From: Bacillus sp. B15-48
GTDB taxonomy: Bacteria; Bacillota; Bacilli; Bacillales; Cytobacillaceae
Direction: 5' to 3'
Assembly: GCF_016879755.1 (NCBI RefSeq)
Contig: NZ_WOFU01000001.1
Location: 620,001-684,000, forward strand
Length of the DNA stretch: 64,000 nucleotides
Part shown: positions 32,837-41,926 of the stretch, piece after piece
Numbering within the stretch: position 1 is the first letter of the stretch
Layout of the letters: every line of letters starts with the position of its first letter
Made by a program: the position numbers and the translations under genes
Notes under the pieces: generated by a model
The model's input: the letters and a program-made list of their open reading frames with translations, nothing else
Databases searched by the model: none
Told to the model about the DNA's origin: nothing

Positions 32837-33628
32837 TCAAGCCCTAAAGACGAGTGTCAACGGAACTCCCAGTATTCTCGCGATCTGACGTAATGATATT
32901 CCGTCTATTCTTTTTACTTTTCGCAGTATTTCGTTTCTCTCTTCCTTAGGCAAGCTTTTTACTTCCGGAATCTCTATCATCGAAAGAATCTCCTTCATTT
33001 TCAGACTAGCTTCTTCATCTGTTAACCTCCTATCGTTCTCTTTCTCTTCCAGACATTGATCATCATTTTTACTTTCATTAAATGCCTTAAATTGCTCTTC
33101 AGCGACTTTTATATCCGGAGAAAACATTTTTAAAAGTAAATGACGATCCAGTATCCCTCGAGGGTAGATTTCTTGACCATAGTACCCGCGACAGCTGCTC
33201 CACTTCCAATCATCCGGTCGCATCACCATCCCAGCCTTTACTGGATTTTGATGAATATATCTAACAACTGTTAGGAAATAGGAGCGTTCCTCCACATTTT
33301 CACTTTTGAACCGATCTTGGAAAAGGTGGCCTGTTGTATTGTATTTCATATTATAGGATCTGGCATAACTCACACCGATTCGTTTCATCGTATCGGAAAT
33401 ACTTTCATCCCCTTCCTTCACTAACAGGTGGACATGATTATTCATTAAACACCATGCAAAGATGCTAAACTTCAACTTCAACTTATATTTTTTCAAAATA
33501 TCTAAAAACGTTTCCCAATCCTCTTCATCATGGAAAATCTCCTGCCGGTTTGCTCCTCTCCAAATAAGGTGATAGGTTCCTGTTTTACTTTTCACTCTCG
33601 CTACACGAGGCACGTCAAACACCGCCAT
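32837..33628 (-). CDS. REP-associated tyrosine transposase (RAYT)
   Basis: Single-strand DNA nuclease of the Y1/HUH superfamily, 263 residues, related to TnpA of IS200/IS605 but domesticated with REP palindromes. YHLIWRGANRQEIFHDEED opens the domain, NNHVHLLV is the HUH metal site, and the catalytic Tyr is probably in YFLTVVRYIHQNPVKAG; GHLFQDRFKSE is a family landmark. The C-terminal LRQIARILGVPLTLV looks like a helix-turn-helix. No terminal repeats typical of an autonomous element were found; REP-like units lie on both sides. No strong ribosome binding site at the start used. Confidence 0.9.
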   Translation of the reverse strand: MAVFDVPRVARVKSKTGTYHLIWRGANRQEIFHDEEDWETFLDILKKYKLKLKFSIFAWCLMNNHVHLLVKEGDESISDTMKRIGVSYARSYNMKYNTTGHLFQDRFKSENVEERSYFLTVVRYIHQNPVKAGMVMRPDDWKWSSCRGYYGQEIYPRGILDRHLLLKMFSPDIKVAEEQFKAFNESKNDDQCLEEKENDRRLTDEEASLKMKEILSMIEIPEVKSLPKEERNEILRKVKRIDGISLRQIARILGVPLTLVFRA

Positions 33629-33639
33629 TCATTTGGTTA

Positions 33640-34110
33640 TTTTATAGTTTTTATACTTTTCCTGCTTAAGTCTATGCTTTCGAAAGATGCGTCCTCTTCG
33701 AATGCGCTTGCACTAAATAGATCATCGGGAATGCCACAGCTACAAATGATAAAAATGAAGGGTATAATAAAGTCATCGGAAATCGGTGGAAGATCGAGAG
33801 GAATAAATCCTGGGCTGGACATATCTGAAATATGTCTTGAAATAACTGAGCGATAATAAAATAGGCCATCGGGGGTAAAGCAATTATTTGGTGGTCATGA
33901 AGGGAAAGTAATAGATATAGAAGTAAATGTTTGTTTATTTGCTAGTGTTGGCATGGTGAAAAAAGGGAATAAACGAAGGGATTTGAAGAAAAGCGAGTTT
34001 TATAGACTCATAATTTTTATTCTATTTTCTACTTCTAAATTCCTGCTATTTTGCTAAAAAATTAGGAAAAGTTGCATCCCCCATGGAATGGGTTAGTGCG
34101 CATGGAAAAA
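33640..34110. other. Gene-poor interval, possible decayed coding traces
   Basis: No gene I can support. Plus-strand frames such as ...KVIDIEVNVCLFASVGMVKKGNKRRD (33896 onward, quoted in part) look protein-like, but have no start or ribosome binding site and are interrupted. Opposing short frames at 33637-33869 are mutually overlapping and without support. Confidence 0.3.
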
Positions 34111-34114
34111 TTTA

Positions 34115-34143
34115 GGGAAACGGCAGAACCGTCCCCCTGTTTC
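34115..34143. repeat. REP-like element at the fruA stop codon
   Basis: GGGAAACGGCAGAACCGTCC-CCCTGTTTC; its last base is the first base of the complement of the fruA stop codon. Preceded by ATGGAAAAATTTA, which also precedes the copy at 37849. Confidence 0.85.
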
Positions 34144-36005
34144 TACACTGGTTTTTTTAAGATTCCTAATAAAATCGCTGAGACAAGTGCTCCTACGACA
34201 ACGGCCAATAGATAGAGCAGCCAGTTGCCGTCAACTAGCGGGAACACAAAGACTCCACCATGAGGGGCACGCAGGCTGATTCCAAATAACATCGACAATC
34301 CTCCTGCAACCGCTGATCCAACCATTACCGATGGAATCACTCTAGCCGGATCGGCTGCGGCGAACGGAATCGCTCCTTCGGTAATAAACGAGAATCCCAT
34401 AATATAATTCACTTTTCCAGCCTGCTGGTCTTGTTTGCTAAATTTCTTTTTAAAGAGTGTAGTAGCTAACGCGATTCCGAGCGGCGGCACCATCCCTGCT
34501 GCCATGATTGCAGCCATCGGCTCGTAAACACCGTTTGCCAATAAACCAGTCCCAAATACATAGGCCGCTTTATTGATCGGTCCACCCATATCAAATGACA
34601 TCATCAATCCTAAAATAATTCCTAACAACACGGCATTTCCTGTCCCAAGGCCGGATAACCAGTCTGATATCGCTGTATTTAAAGCTCCCACCGGATTGTT
34701 GACGACAAAAAGCATGATTAGTCCAGTTAGAGCGATACCAAATAATGGGTAAAGTAAAATCGTTTTAATTCCTTCTAATGACGCAGGCAGTCCTTTAAAT
34801 ACGTTCTTTAAGCCAACAACTAGGTAACCAGCTAAGAACCCTGCTACAAGTCCACCTAAAAAACCTGCTCCGCCGGTTGCCGCTAAAAGACCGCCAACCA
34901 TACCTGGGGCAAACCCTGGACGGTCAGCAATACTCATCGCAATGAACCCGGCCAATACCGGAATCATCAGTCCAAAGGCATTTCCGCCGCCAATCGTATT
35001 TAAAGCCGCGGCAAACGCATTATAAGATGGATCATCAGGGTTTACCGCATTAATGCCAAACATAAAGCTGATCGCGATCAGGATTCCACCGCCGACCACA
35101 AACGGCAGCATATTGGAAACCCCGTTCATTAAATGCTTGTAAATTGTTGACCCGATGCCTCTTTTTTCTTCTTTTTCATTTTTAGCCGCTTCATTGCCGT
35201 GATAGCGGGGAGCATCTTGTTTCAAAGCCCTCTCAATTAATTCTTGCGGCTTACGAATCCCATCGGCAACAGCGGTCTCAATCACATGTTTTCCGTTAAA
35301 ACGGTTCATTTCAACTTTTGTATCCGCAGCCACAATAACAGCAACAGCTTCTTCAATTTCCTGAGCGGTTAAGCTATTTTTCACTCCGCTTGATCCGTTT
35401 GTCTCAACCTTTATATCCACACCCATTTCAGCAGCTTTTGCTTTCAATGAATCCGCCGCCATGTAAGTGTGAGCGATTCCCGTCGGACAAGCTGTAACGG
35501 CAATAATAAAATTCTTTTTGCCTGCCATCGACTCGTCTTCTACTTCATCTTCCTCATCATAATGATCAATGATGGTTAACACATCTTGTTCTGTCTTCGC
35601 TTCTAATAATTGGTTCCTTACCTCTTCGTTCATTAAAATCGATGATAGTCTCGATAAGGCCTCTAAATGGGTACTGTTTGCGCCATCTGGTGCCGCGATC
35701 ATAAAGAATAAATGTGCAGGTTGTCCATCTAACGATTCATAATCCACGCCGTCAGTTGAACGCCCAAACGCAATCGCCGCTTGTTTAACCGCCGTCGTTT
35801 TCGCATGAGGAATCGCAATACCTTCACCAATGCCAGTCGTGCTTTGTTCTTCTCGTTTTAAAATCGCTTCTTTGAACATTTGCCGGTCTGATAAAATATG
35901 TGCAGAATCTAACACGTTCACAAGATCTTCAATCGCATCCAGTTTTTCACTACCATTTATAGATAAACAAATTGTGTCTTTTGTTAATAGTTTTGTAATT
36001 TTCAT
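34143..36005 (-). CDS. fruA: Fructose PTS enzyme IIABC
   Basis: Membrane permease that imports fructose with phosphorylation to fructose 1-phosphate, 620 residues. The IIA domain (about 1-150) has phosphorylatable His67 in GIAIPHAKT. The IIB domain (about 165-265) has the active Cys in AVTACPTGIAHTYMAADSL. The IIC domain (about 285-620) is hydrophobic with GGPINKAAYVFG and ITEGAIPFAAADP. Domain order A-B-C is as in Bacillus FruA. It follows fruK by 11 bp. Confidence 0.96.
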   Translation of the reverse strand: MKITKLLTKDTICLSINGSEKLDAIEDLVNVLDSAHILSDRQMFKEAILKREEQSTTGIGEGIAIPHAKTTAVKQAAIAFGRSTDGVDYESLDGQPAHLFFMIAAPDGANSTHLEALSRLSSILMNEEVRNQLLEAKTEQDVLTIIDHYDEEDEVEDESMAGKKNFIIAVTACPTGIAHTYMAADSLKAKAAEMGVDIKVETNGSSGVKNSLTAQEIEEAVAVIVAADTKVEMNRFNGKHVIETAVADGIRKPQELIERALKQDAPRYHGNEAAKNEKEEKRGIGSTIYKHLMNGVSNMLPFVVGGGILIAISFMFGINAVNPDDPSYNAFAAALNTIGGGNAFGLMIPVLAGFIAMSIADRPGFAPGMVGGLLAATGGAGFLGGLVAGFLAGYLVVGLKNVFKGLPASLEGIKTILLYPLFGIALTGLIMLFVVNNPVGALNTAISDWLSGLGTGNAVLLGIILGLMMSFDMGGPINKAAYVFGTGLLANGVYEPMAAIMAAGMVPPLGIALATTLFKKKFSKQDQQAGKVNYIMGFSFITEGAIPFAAADPARVIPSVMVGSAVAGGLSMLFGISLRAPHGGVFVFPLVDGNWLLYLLAVVVGALVSAILLGILKKPV

Positions 36006-36016
36006 AAGGATTCTCC

Positions 36017-36928
36017 TTAACGCTTTTCTATGTGGACTTGCTCAAGCAATTCTTCCACGTTTTCACGAGTGCATAGTCCAAGTGAAAAAGCGGTCGCACT
36101 GCCAGCAGCAACACTATATTTGAAGGCTTCTTCCACGTTTCCTATTTTTTCAAATGTGGCCATAAACGCAGCAACCATTGAATCTCCCGCTCCCACAGAA
36201 CTTTTCATTTCCCCTTTTGGAACATTTGCGACTAATGTGCATGCTTCATTCAAAAATACCGCACCTTTATCAGCTAATGAGACGATGACATTTTGCACAC
36301 CCATGTTGATCAGCTCTCGACCATGGGGGATCGCATCTGCAATACTGTCAATTTTTGTTTGAAAGAACTCACCAAGCTCATGATGATTTGGTTTGATTAA
36401 AAATGGTTTCAACGGAACAATTCGTTTTAACAGGTCACCTTCTGCATCAACGACAAATTTAGTCCGATTCTGAATGCAGATTTCAATCAATTCTTCATAC
36501 ATCGTTTCCGGCATCGAAGCAGGGATGCTGCCTGCCAGGATGAGGCAATCCTCGCTCGTTAAGCGATTGATTTTGCTTTTTAAAGAGCTTACTTCATCAG
36601 ATGTAACTGTAGGCCCGTTTGCATTGATTTCGGTCTCTTGTTCTGAGCGCAACTTGATGTTCATTCGTGTATCGCCTTTTATTTCCACAAATTCCGTTTC
36701 AATGTCGATGGATTTTAGATAATTTTCAATGTAGGCCCCTGTAAATCCACCAAGGAAACCCATCGCTTTGCTTCTTACATCAAACTTTTTCAAAACTTGG
36801 GAAACATTAATACCTTTGCCTCCAGGAAATTTTGCTTCTGTTTTTGTTCGGTTCAATTGTCCTAACGTCATTTCATCGACTTCGACGATGTAGTCAAGTG
36901 ATGGATTCAACGTAACTGTATAAATCAT
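36017..36928 (-). CDS. fruK: 1-phosphofructokinase
   Basis: PfkB-family kinase converting fructose 1-phosphate to fructose 1,6-bisphosphate, 303 residues. The N-terminal TLNPSLDYIVEVDEM, GGKGINVSQVLKKF and C-terminal VGAGDSMVAAFMA with catalytic Asp are the 1-phosphofructokinase signatures. Start overlaps the fruR stop by 4 bp. Works directly on the product of FruA. Confidence 0.96.
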   Translation of the reverse strand: MIYTVTLNPSLDYIVEVDEMTLGQLNRTKTEAKFPGGKGINVSQVLKKFDVRSKAMGFLGGFTGAYIENYLKSIDIETEFVEIKGDTRMNIKLRSEQETEINANGPTVTSDEVSSLKSKINRLTSEDCLILAGSIPASMPETMYEELIEICIQNRTKFVVDAEGDLLKRIVPLKPFLIKPNHHELGEFFQTKIDSIADAIPHGRELINMGVQNVIVSLADKGAVFLNEACTLVANVPKGEMKSSVGAGDSMVAAFMATFEKIGNVEEAFKYSVAAGSATAFSLGLCTRENVEELLEQVHIEKR

Positions 36929-37674
36929 GCTGTCACAACCTTAATTTTTGTTTGACTAATAAAAAGTTCTTCTGCTTCCGCGCTTAAATGATCGGTAATA
37001 ATGGAGGCTTCACTTAGCTCAGCAATCTTGGCAAATGCCACTTCGGAAAACTTCGATTCATCCGCAAGGACAAAGCTTTCCCTCGCAAGGGATAAAGCCA
37101 TTTGTTTAATTGAGGCTTCCTCTTGATCGGGTGTCGTATACCCATACTGTGGATGAATTCCGTTTACACCTAGAAAGCATTTATCAAAACGATATTTTTC
37201 CAGGCTATCGACGGCTCCCCGACCGACCATTGCCTTTGTTGTCGGCTTAATAAAGCCACCAATTAAATAGGTTTTAATCTCTTTTTCAAGCAGTTCGTTT
37301 GCATGTGTTAATCCATTTGTGACAACAACGATATTGCTTGGAAGATACGGAATCATTTCCAGAATCGTCGAGCCAGCATCTAAATAAATGCTCTCTCCCT
37401 CTTCCACTAATTTCGCAGCAAATTGAGCAATCTGGTTCTTTGCTTGAAGGTTTTTGGAAGATTTCTCTGTCATCGTCGGTTCAGTAAGATTCCCTTGTAG
37501 TCTTGCCGCGCCTCCATGAACTCTCTTCAGCAGATTTCTTTGCTCTAGTTGAGTTAGATCTCTACGGATCGTTGATTCAGAGGAGTTTGTCAACTCAACA
37601 AGTTCTTGGAGCTTGACCGTATTCTTATTCTTTAATGCTTCTAAAATTTTTTGGTGGCGTTCTGGTTCTAGCAA
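36925..37674 (-). CDS. fruR: DeoR-family regulator of fructose operon
   Basis: Repressor of 249 residues responding to fructose phosphates. The N-terminal helix-turn-helix is VELTNSSESTIRRDLTQLE followed by HGGA, the DeoR mark. The start is TTG at 37674, with TAGGAGGT 7 bp upstream and no ATG nearby. First gene of fruR-fruK-fruA, with direct repeats and a cre-like site just upstream. Confidence 0.94.
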   Translation of the reverse strand: MLEPERHQKILEALKNKNTVKLQELVELTNSSESTIRRDLTQLEQRNLLKRVHGGAARLQGNLTEPTMTEKSSKNLQAKNQIAQFAAKLVEEGESIYLDAGSTILEMIPYLPSNIVVVTNGLTHANELLEKEIKTYLIGGFIKPTTKAMVGRGAVDSLEKYRFDKCFLGVNGIHPQYGYTTPDQEEASIKQMALSLARESFVLADESKFSEVAFAKIAELSEASIITDHLSAEAEELFISQTKIKVVTA

Positions 37675-37685
37675 AAGATAACCTC

Positions 37686-37700
37686 CTAAAACGCTTTCAT
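37686..37700. promoter_or_regulatory. Cre-like site before fruR
   Basis: On the minus strand ATGAAAGCGTTTTAG, close to the CcpA cre consensus, immediately upstream of the fruR ribosome binding site. A roadblock-type position for catabolite repression. Confidence 0.55.
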
Positions 37701-37735
37701 AATCTCAACACAATTGTATTTTACTTCCGAAACCA

Positions 37736-37776
37736 TCAAAAGTCAATCAAAATGAATCATAAACAATCACAAACAA
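37736..37776. promoter_or_regulatory. Candidate FruR operator: phased 10-bp direct repeats
   Basis: TCAAAATGAA, TCATAAACAA and TCACAAACAA follow one another without gap (37747-37776), with a looser TCAAAAGTCAA before them. One-turn phasing of direct repeats is characteristic of DeoR-type operators. About 65-100 bp before fruR. Confidence 0.55.
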
Positions 37777-37784
37777 CCAAATAG

Positions 37785-37832
37785 GGTCAGTCCCCCAGTA
37801 AAGTAATACGTTACCGTGGCGGGGGACTGACC
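37785..37832. repeat. Hairpin GGTCAGTCCCCC palindrome
   Basis: Perfect 12-bp arms GGTCAGTCCCCC (37785-37796) and complement (37821-37832), 24-nt loop with TAATACGTTAC. Distinct from the GAACCGTCCC family but adjacent to a copy of it. Upstream of fruR; role unknown. Confidence 0.7.
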
Positions 37833-37848
37833 TCCATGGAAAAATTTA

Positions 37849-37926
37849 GGGAAACGGCAGAACCGTCCCCCTGTTTCACAAACAAAAAGGACGGTTCACC
37901 TGTCTTTTCAAACAGGTGAACCGTCC
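37849..37926. repeat. REP-like unit plus related perfect hairpin
   Basis: Unit GGGAAACGGCAGAACCGTCC-CCCTGTTTC at 37849-37877, then a 15-bp perfect hairpin GGACGGTTCACCTGT (37889-37903) with its complement (37912-37926), which shares GGACGGTTC with the family. The hairpin ends 5 bp from the dehydrogenase stop and may terminate the TRAP operon. Confidence 0.8.
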
Positions 37927-37930
37927 CATG

Positions 37931-38950
37931 CTATTCAAACACGATGAGTGCTTTTCTGACTGTGTCTGGGTTTTCTTCGACGTATTTGAAGGCTTCTTTT
38001 ACGTCATTAAGGGCGAATTTGTGTGTGACTAGGCCGTTATGTTGTAGTTTCTTTTCGTTTAGTAACTGAACTACTTTTTTAAATTGGTTTGTTTGCAAGC
38101 GTGAACCAACGATTGCTAGTTCTTTCTTTGTGATTGGCAGCTGCGAGATCTGCGATGGACGCTCATCGAAGCCTAATACGACGACTGTCCCTGCAACAGA
38201 AGCAACTTTCGGACCTAATTCAAATGTAAACGGCAGACAGACGGCATCAACAACAACATTAGCTCCTTCGCCATTTGTATATTCCATGACCTTCGCTTCG
38301 ACCTCTTCACTTCCGGCATGAATGATGAAGTCTGCTCCATTTTCCTTGGCAAACGCCAGGCGTTCTTCTTTTAAGTCAGAAATCATCACGGTTGCCCCTG
38401 CAAGCTTCGCCATTTTTAAGGCACAAATGCCGATCGGCCCTGCACCTTGAATGAATACCGTATCCCCTTCTTGAACATTGCCGCGCCATGTCGCTTGGGC
38501 ACCAATCGTATAAGGCTCCGCTAACACCACTTCGTCCCAATCAAGGGAAGGGTCAACTCGATGCAATTGTTTTTCAGGAAGAACGACAAATTCTCGCATG
38601 CCTCCATCTTCATGAACTCCAAATACGGAAAGTTCTTTACACACATTTGGACGTCCTTGACGGCAAGCATAGCATTTTCCACAATAACGGATTGGCTCGA
38701 CAACAACATGATCACCAGGTTTCAAATTGGTTACCGCTTCACCAACGGAAACTACCTCTCCAGCGACCTCATGGCCAACAACGCGCGGATAAGTCGCAAG
38801 CGGATTCGTTCCGTGGTAAATATGCATGTCAGATCCGCATATTCCTACACGCTTAATTTTTACAAGCACTTCATTTGCGTTACTAATTACAGGTTGTTCC
38901 ACTTCTTCTAAAATAATTTCATGTGGTTTTGGAATACGAACGGCTTTCAT
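37931..38950 (-). CDS. Zinc-dependent dehydrogenase, polyol/hexonate type (RspB/L-gulonate dehydrogenase-like)
   Basis: Medium-chain dehydrogenase of 339 residues. Catalytic zinc: [26 protein letters not shown] and the Glu in [11 protein letters not shown]. Structural zinc: [18 protein letters not shown] fold: [10 protein letters not shown]. It resembles RspB-type L-gulonate/L-galactonate 5-dehydrogenases and related sugar-alcohol enzymes. Last gene after the TRAP transporter genes (12 bp from dctM), so it probably oxidises the imported sugar acid or polyol. Substrate inferred. Confidence 0.85.
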   Translation of the reverse strand: MKAVRIPKPHEIILEEVEQPVISNANEVLVKIKRVGICGSDMHIYHGTNPLATYPRVVGHEVAGEVVSVGEAVTNLKPGDHVVVEPIRYCGKCYACRQGRPNVCKELSVFGVHEDGGMREFVVLPEKQLHRVDPSLDWDEVVLAEPYTIGAQATWRGNVQEGDTVFIQGAGPIGICALKMAKLAGATVMISDLKEERLAFAKENGADFIIHAGSEEVEAKVMEYTNGEGANVVVDAVCLPFTFELGPKVASVAGTVVVLGFDERPSQISQLPITKKELAIVGSRLQTNQFKKVVQLLNEKKLQHNGLVTHKFALNDVKEAFKYVEENPDTVRKALIVFE

Positions 38951-38962
38951 AATTTAACACTC

Positions 38963-40237
38963 CTAGTCAAATAAACTTGGTAAATACAACGTAATACTCG
39001 GTACAAAGGCAACAAGCAAGAGGATGAATAATAGAACACTAATAAACGGAACCAATTCCCTTACTGCGGTTCCCATTGAAACCTTTCCAATCTGGGAAGC
39101 AACGAATAAACAAACCCCGACCGGCGGCGTCACCAGACCGATCACCATCGCTAATACCATTGTGACCCCAAATTGAATTGGGTCCATGCCAATTTGTAAG
39201 GCAACAGGCAAAAGAACTGGGAAGAGAATAACTAACCCGGCAATCGTCTCCATAAATGTACCGACAAATAAAACAAGTAAAATAATTAACAACACAACAA
39301 TCACAGAATTTGTTGAAATTCCTAATATCGTATCGGCAACCATTTGTGGAATCTGTTCAGCGACTAAAATCCAGCCAAAAAGGTTGGCAAAGCCGACAAG
39401 CAGCATGATCGCTGCGGTTGATGTGATTGTTGACAACATGATTTCCGGAATTTTTTTAACAGGCAGTTCCTTGTAAACAAAAATGCCGATTACAAATGCA
39501 TAAAGAACAGCGACAACAGATGCCTCTGTTGGAGTGAAAATCCCGCCTAAAATTCCATAAAGAATAATTACAGTCATAAACAGCGCCCAAAATGCACCAG
39601 TAAAGCTTTTCCAAATTTCTTTTAATGAAGATTTTTCACCTTTTGGATAGTTTCTCTTTACAGAAATCAGATAGGTTGGAATCATTAAACCTAAACCAAT
39701 CAAAACCCCCGGAACAATCCCAGCTAAAAACAAGTCACCAATTGATAACGAAGCAAGGGTACCAACAATAATCATTGGCAGTGATGGTGGGATGATCGGT
39801 CCAACTACTGAGGAAGATGCTGTTATGGCAGAGGAGAATCCGGCACCATAGCCTTGCTTTTTCATTGCTGGAATTAAAATCGAACCAATACTTGCGGTAT
39901 CAGCTAATGCCGTTCCTGAAATTCCCCCGAATCCCATCGAAGCACCAACGTTTGCTAACCCAAGTCCACCGCGAACGTTTCCGACTAGTCTATTAGCAAA
40001 CTCGATAATTCGGTCAGTAATTCCGCCGGAGTTCATCAAGTTTCCAGCGAGAATAAACCCAGGAATACAGAGCAAAACGAATGAGTTTAAGCCACCGAAC
40101 ATCCTTTGCGGAATGATGTTTAAGGGGATATCATTTATAAATAAATAGAGCAGTGATGATAATCCTAAACTAAATGCGACCGGAACACCGACAAAGATTA
40201 AAACAAGAAATGAAACAAATAACAGCAGGGCCATCAT
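38963..40237 (-). CDS. dctM: TRAP transporter large permease DctM
   Basis: Main translocating subunit of a tripartite ATP-independent importer, 424 residues, about twelve helices. Family landmarks: GLSSLLYLFI, PGFILAGNLMNSGGITDRIIEFA, SMGFGGISGTALADTASIGSILIPAM (part), PIIPPSLPMIIVG and VTPPVGVCLFVA. Overlaps dctQ by 4 bp. Sugar-acid-type TRAP systems share this gene order. Confidence 0.95.
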   Translation of the reverse strand: MMALLLFVSFLVLIFVGVPVAFSLGLSSLLYLFINDIPLNIIPQRMFGGLNSFVLLCIPGFILAGNLMNSGGITDRIIEFANRLVGNVRGGLGLANVGASMGFGGISGTALADTASIGSILIPAMKKQGYGAGFSSAITASSSVVGPIIPPSLPMIIVGTLASLSIGDLFLAGIVPGVLIGLGLMIPTYLISVKRNYPKGEKSSLKEIWKSFTGAFWALFMTVIILYGILGGIFTPTEASVVAVLYAFVIGIFVYKELPVKKIPEIMLSTITSTAAIMLLVGFANLFGWILVAEQIPQMVADTILGISTNSVIVVLLIILLVLFVGTFMETIAGLVILFPVLLPVALQIGMDPIQFGVTMVLAMVIGLVTPPVGVCLFVASQIGKVSMGTAVRELVPFISVLLFILLLVAFVPSITLYLPSLFD

Positions 40238-40728
40238 AGTTCTCCACCCCCATCCACTTCATATGGGTTCTTTTTATTCGTAAATAACCAGCCAATTTTC
40301 ACAAGTGAAAAGAGAAGCAAGAACAGACTCATGATCAAAATCGTGGCATGGATAACGGACATTTGAAACGGCATTGTTGCCGAAGATTGCACTTTGCCAA
40401 GTTGGACAAACGTATACGATTCTTTCACCATCACGGCACTTAAAGCTAAAATTGTGAAATTAATTACAATGTCATAGATTTTTCTCACTTTCCCTTTAAA
40501 TCGACCGACAATCATATCAACCGCGATGTAATCATTTCGCAGCAATGCAAGCGGCGCCCCAAAACAAATCGCATATAGGAACAGATAACGTGTTAACTCT
40601 TCTGTCCAAATGTAAGAATAAGGTAAAAATCGTGATCCTATTTGAATCGAAACGGTGATGATCACACCGGCGAGACATAGGATAGCTAAGACGGACATGA
40701 TTCTCGTTACCCATTTTAAGAAGGTCAT
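40234..40728 (-). CDS. dctQ: TRAP transporter small permease DctQ
   Basis: Small membrane subunit of 164 residues with four hydrophobic segments. The conserved WTEELTRYLFLYAICFGAPLALLR stretch (part) is the DctQ signature. AAAGGAG lies 12 bp before the ATG, an unusually long gap. Separated from dctP by a strong terminator hairpin, so it is expected to be made at a lower level than the binding protein. Confidence 0.92.
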   Translation of the reverse strand: MTFLKWVTRIMSVLAILCLAGVIITVSIQIGSRFLPYSYIWTEELTRYLFLYAICFGAPLALLRNDYIAVDMIVGRFKGKVRKIYDIVINFTILALSAVMVKESYTFVQLGKVQSSATMPFQMSVIHATILIMSLFLLLFSLVKIGWLFTNKKNPYEVDGGGEL

Positions 40729-40754
40729 GGTGCAAAACTACTCCTTTCAAGAAA

Positions 40755-40784
40755 AATGAGGCTGTTAAAAGGAACAGCCTCATT
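40755..40784 (-). terminator. Intra-operon terminator between dctP and dctQ
   Basis: Perfect 12-bp stem AATGAGGCTGTT (complement at the other arm), 6-nt loop, followed on the minus strand by TTTCTTG. It lies 12 bp after the dctP stop. Partial termination here would make more binding protein than permease. Confidence 0.85.
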
Positions 40785-40795
40785 CTTTTTTCATA

Positions 40796-41821
40796 TTATT
40801 CAACAGCTAGAATTCTTTCATAAAGGTCAAGCTGGTCTTCTGATAAAGACGATTCGATCGCTGGTTTCATTGCTTCGCGGAACGCATCTTGATCGACTTC
40901 AACGAATTCCATACCTTCTGCTTTTAAATCTTCCGTAATTTGCACAATTTCAGAGTCTAATAGGCCTGCTGCAAACGCTTGTGCTTCTGCTGCTGCTTCT
41001 TGAACGGCTGCACGCTGCTCATCTGTTAATGCGTCAAATTGCTTATTACCAACTAGAATGTAGATCCAAGAATGCACATGCTCTGTTTGGTTGACATAGC
41101 CTTGAACTTCATATAATGCACCACTCTTAATTAGGTCAACAGGGTTTTCTTGACCTTTGATGACGCCTGACTGAATCCCAGTGAACACTTCGTTAAAGTC
41201 CATAACTTGCGGTTTTGCTCCCGCTGCTTGCCATGCGTTTAAGAATAGTGGCACGTTCGGAACACGCATTGAAAATCCATTTAAATCTGCAGGCGTTTGA
41301 ATTGCCTCAGTAGATGTTAAGTTACGTGGTGCACGCTGCATATAAAATAATGGAGTTAAGCCAGCCTTTTCATGAATTTCAGCTGCAATTTCATCACCAA
41401 TTTCACCTTCGACAACTGCTCTTACATGATCAGCATCTCTAAATGCATACGGTGTAGCCATTAATGCTGCTTTTGGTGCCCAGTTTTGTAAAGTTTCACC
41501 TGAAATTACAAGATCAGCCGTACCAGCGGCAATCGCATTAATTGTGTCCGTTTCTCCACCTAAAGTGTTGCTTGGGAAAACAGTAATTTCAATTTGACCA
41601 TCTGTCTTTTCATTAACTAAATTTGCAAACTCTTGAGACGTTTTATGCCAAATATGATTTTCATCTGCTAAATGTCCTAGTTTCCATTTAATCGTTTTCC
41701 CAGCATTTGCTGCGCCATCTGAACCGTCGCCTGAAGCTTCATCTGAAGAACCACCGCCACATGCGGCTAATAATAAGACAATTGCTAACAATGCTGATAG
41801 AATACTAAACTTTTTCTTCAA
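40796..41821 (-). CDS. dctP: TRAP transporter substrate-binding lipoprotein DctP
   Basis: Extracytoplasmic binding protein of 341 residues anchored as a lipoprotein: signal KKKFSILSALLAIVLLLAACGGG with lipobox LAAC. The mature part has the DctP fold, with FPSNTLGGETDTINAIAAGTADL and the conserved Arg in NGFSMRVPNVPLF. TTG start at 41821 with GAGGGGG upstream. The substrate class suggested by neighbours is a sugar acid. Confidence 0.93.
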   Translation of the reverse strand: MKKKFSILSALLAIVLLLAACGGGSSDEASGDGSDGAANAGKTIKWKLGHLADENHIWHKTSQEFANLVNEKTDGQIEITVFPSNTLGGETDTINAIAAGTADLVISGETLQNWAPKAALMATPYAFRDADHVRAVVEGEIGDEIAAEIHEKAGLTPLFYMQRAPRNLTSTEAIQTPADLNGFSMRVPNVPLFLNAWQAAGAKPQVMDFNEVFTGIQSGVIKGQENPVDLIKSGALYEVQGYVNQTEHVHSWIYILVGNKQFDALTDEQRAAVQEAAAEAQAFAAGLLDSEIVQITEDLKAEGMEFVEVDQDAFREAMKPAIESSLSEDQLDLYERILAVE

Positions 41822-41926
41822 TTTAATTTCCCCCTCATATCTATTTTAAAATTTTTGTTTTACTATAATTAGTTGGTTATAGACTCCCTAATCCCCCCTT
41901 TCAAATCATGCTTTTCAGCACTTACT

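Noticed and set aside
33637-33869. Overlapping short frames on both strands after the RAYT gene
   Set aside because: No start signals, mutually exclusive, no recognisable domain.
37785-37832. GGTCAGTCCCCC hairpin as a fruR riboswitch or as a member of the REP-like family
   Set aside because: The arms do not match the GAACCGTCCC consensus and there is no aptamer-like secondary structure; kept as an independent repeat.
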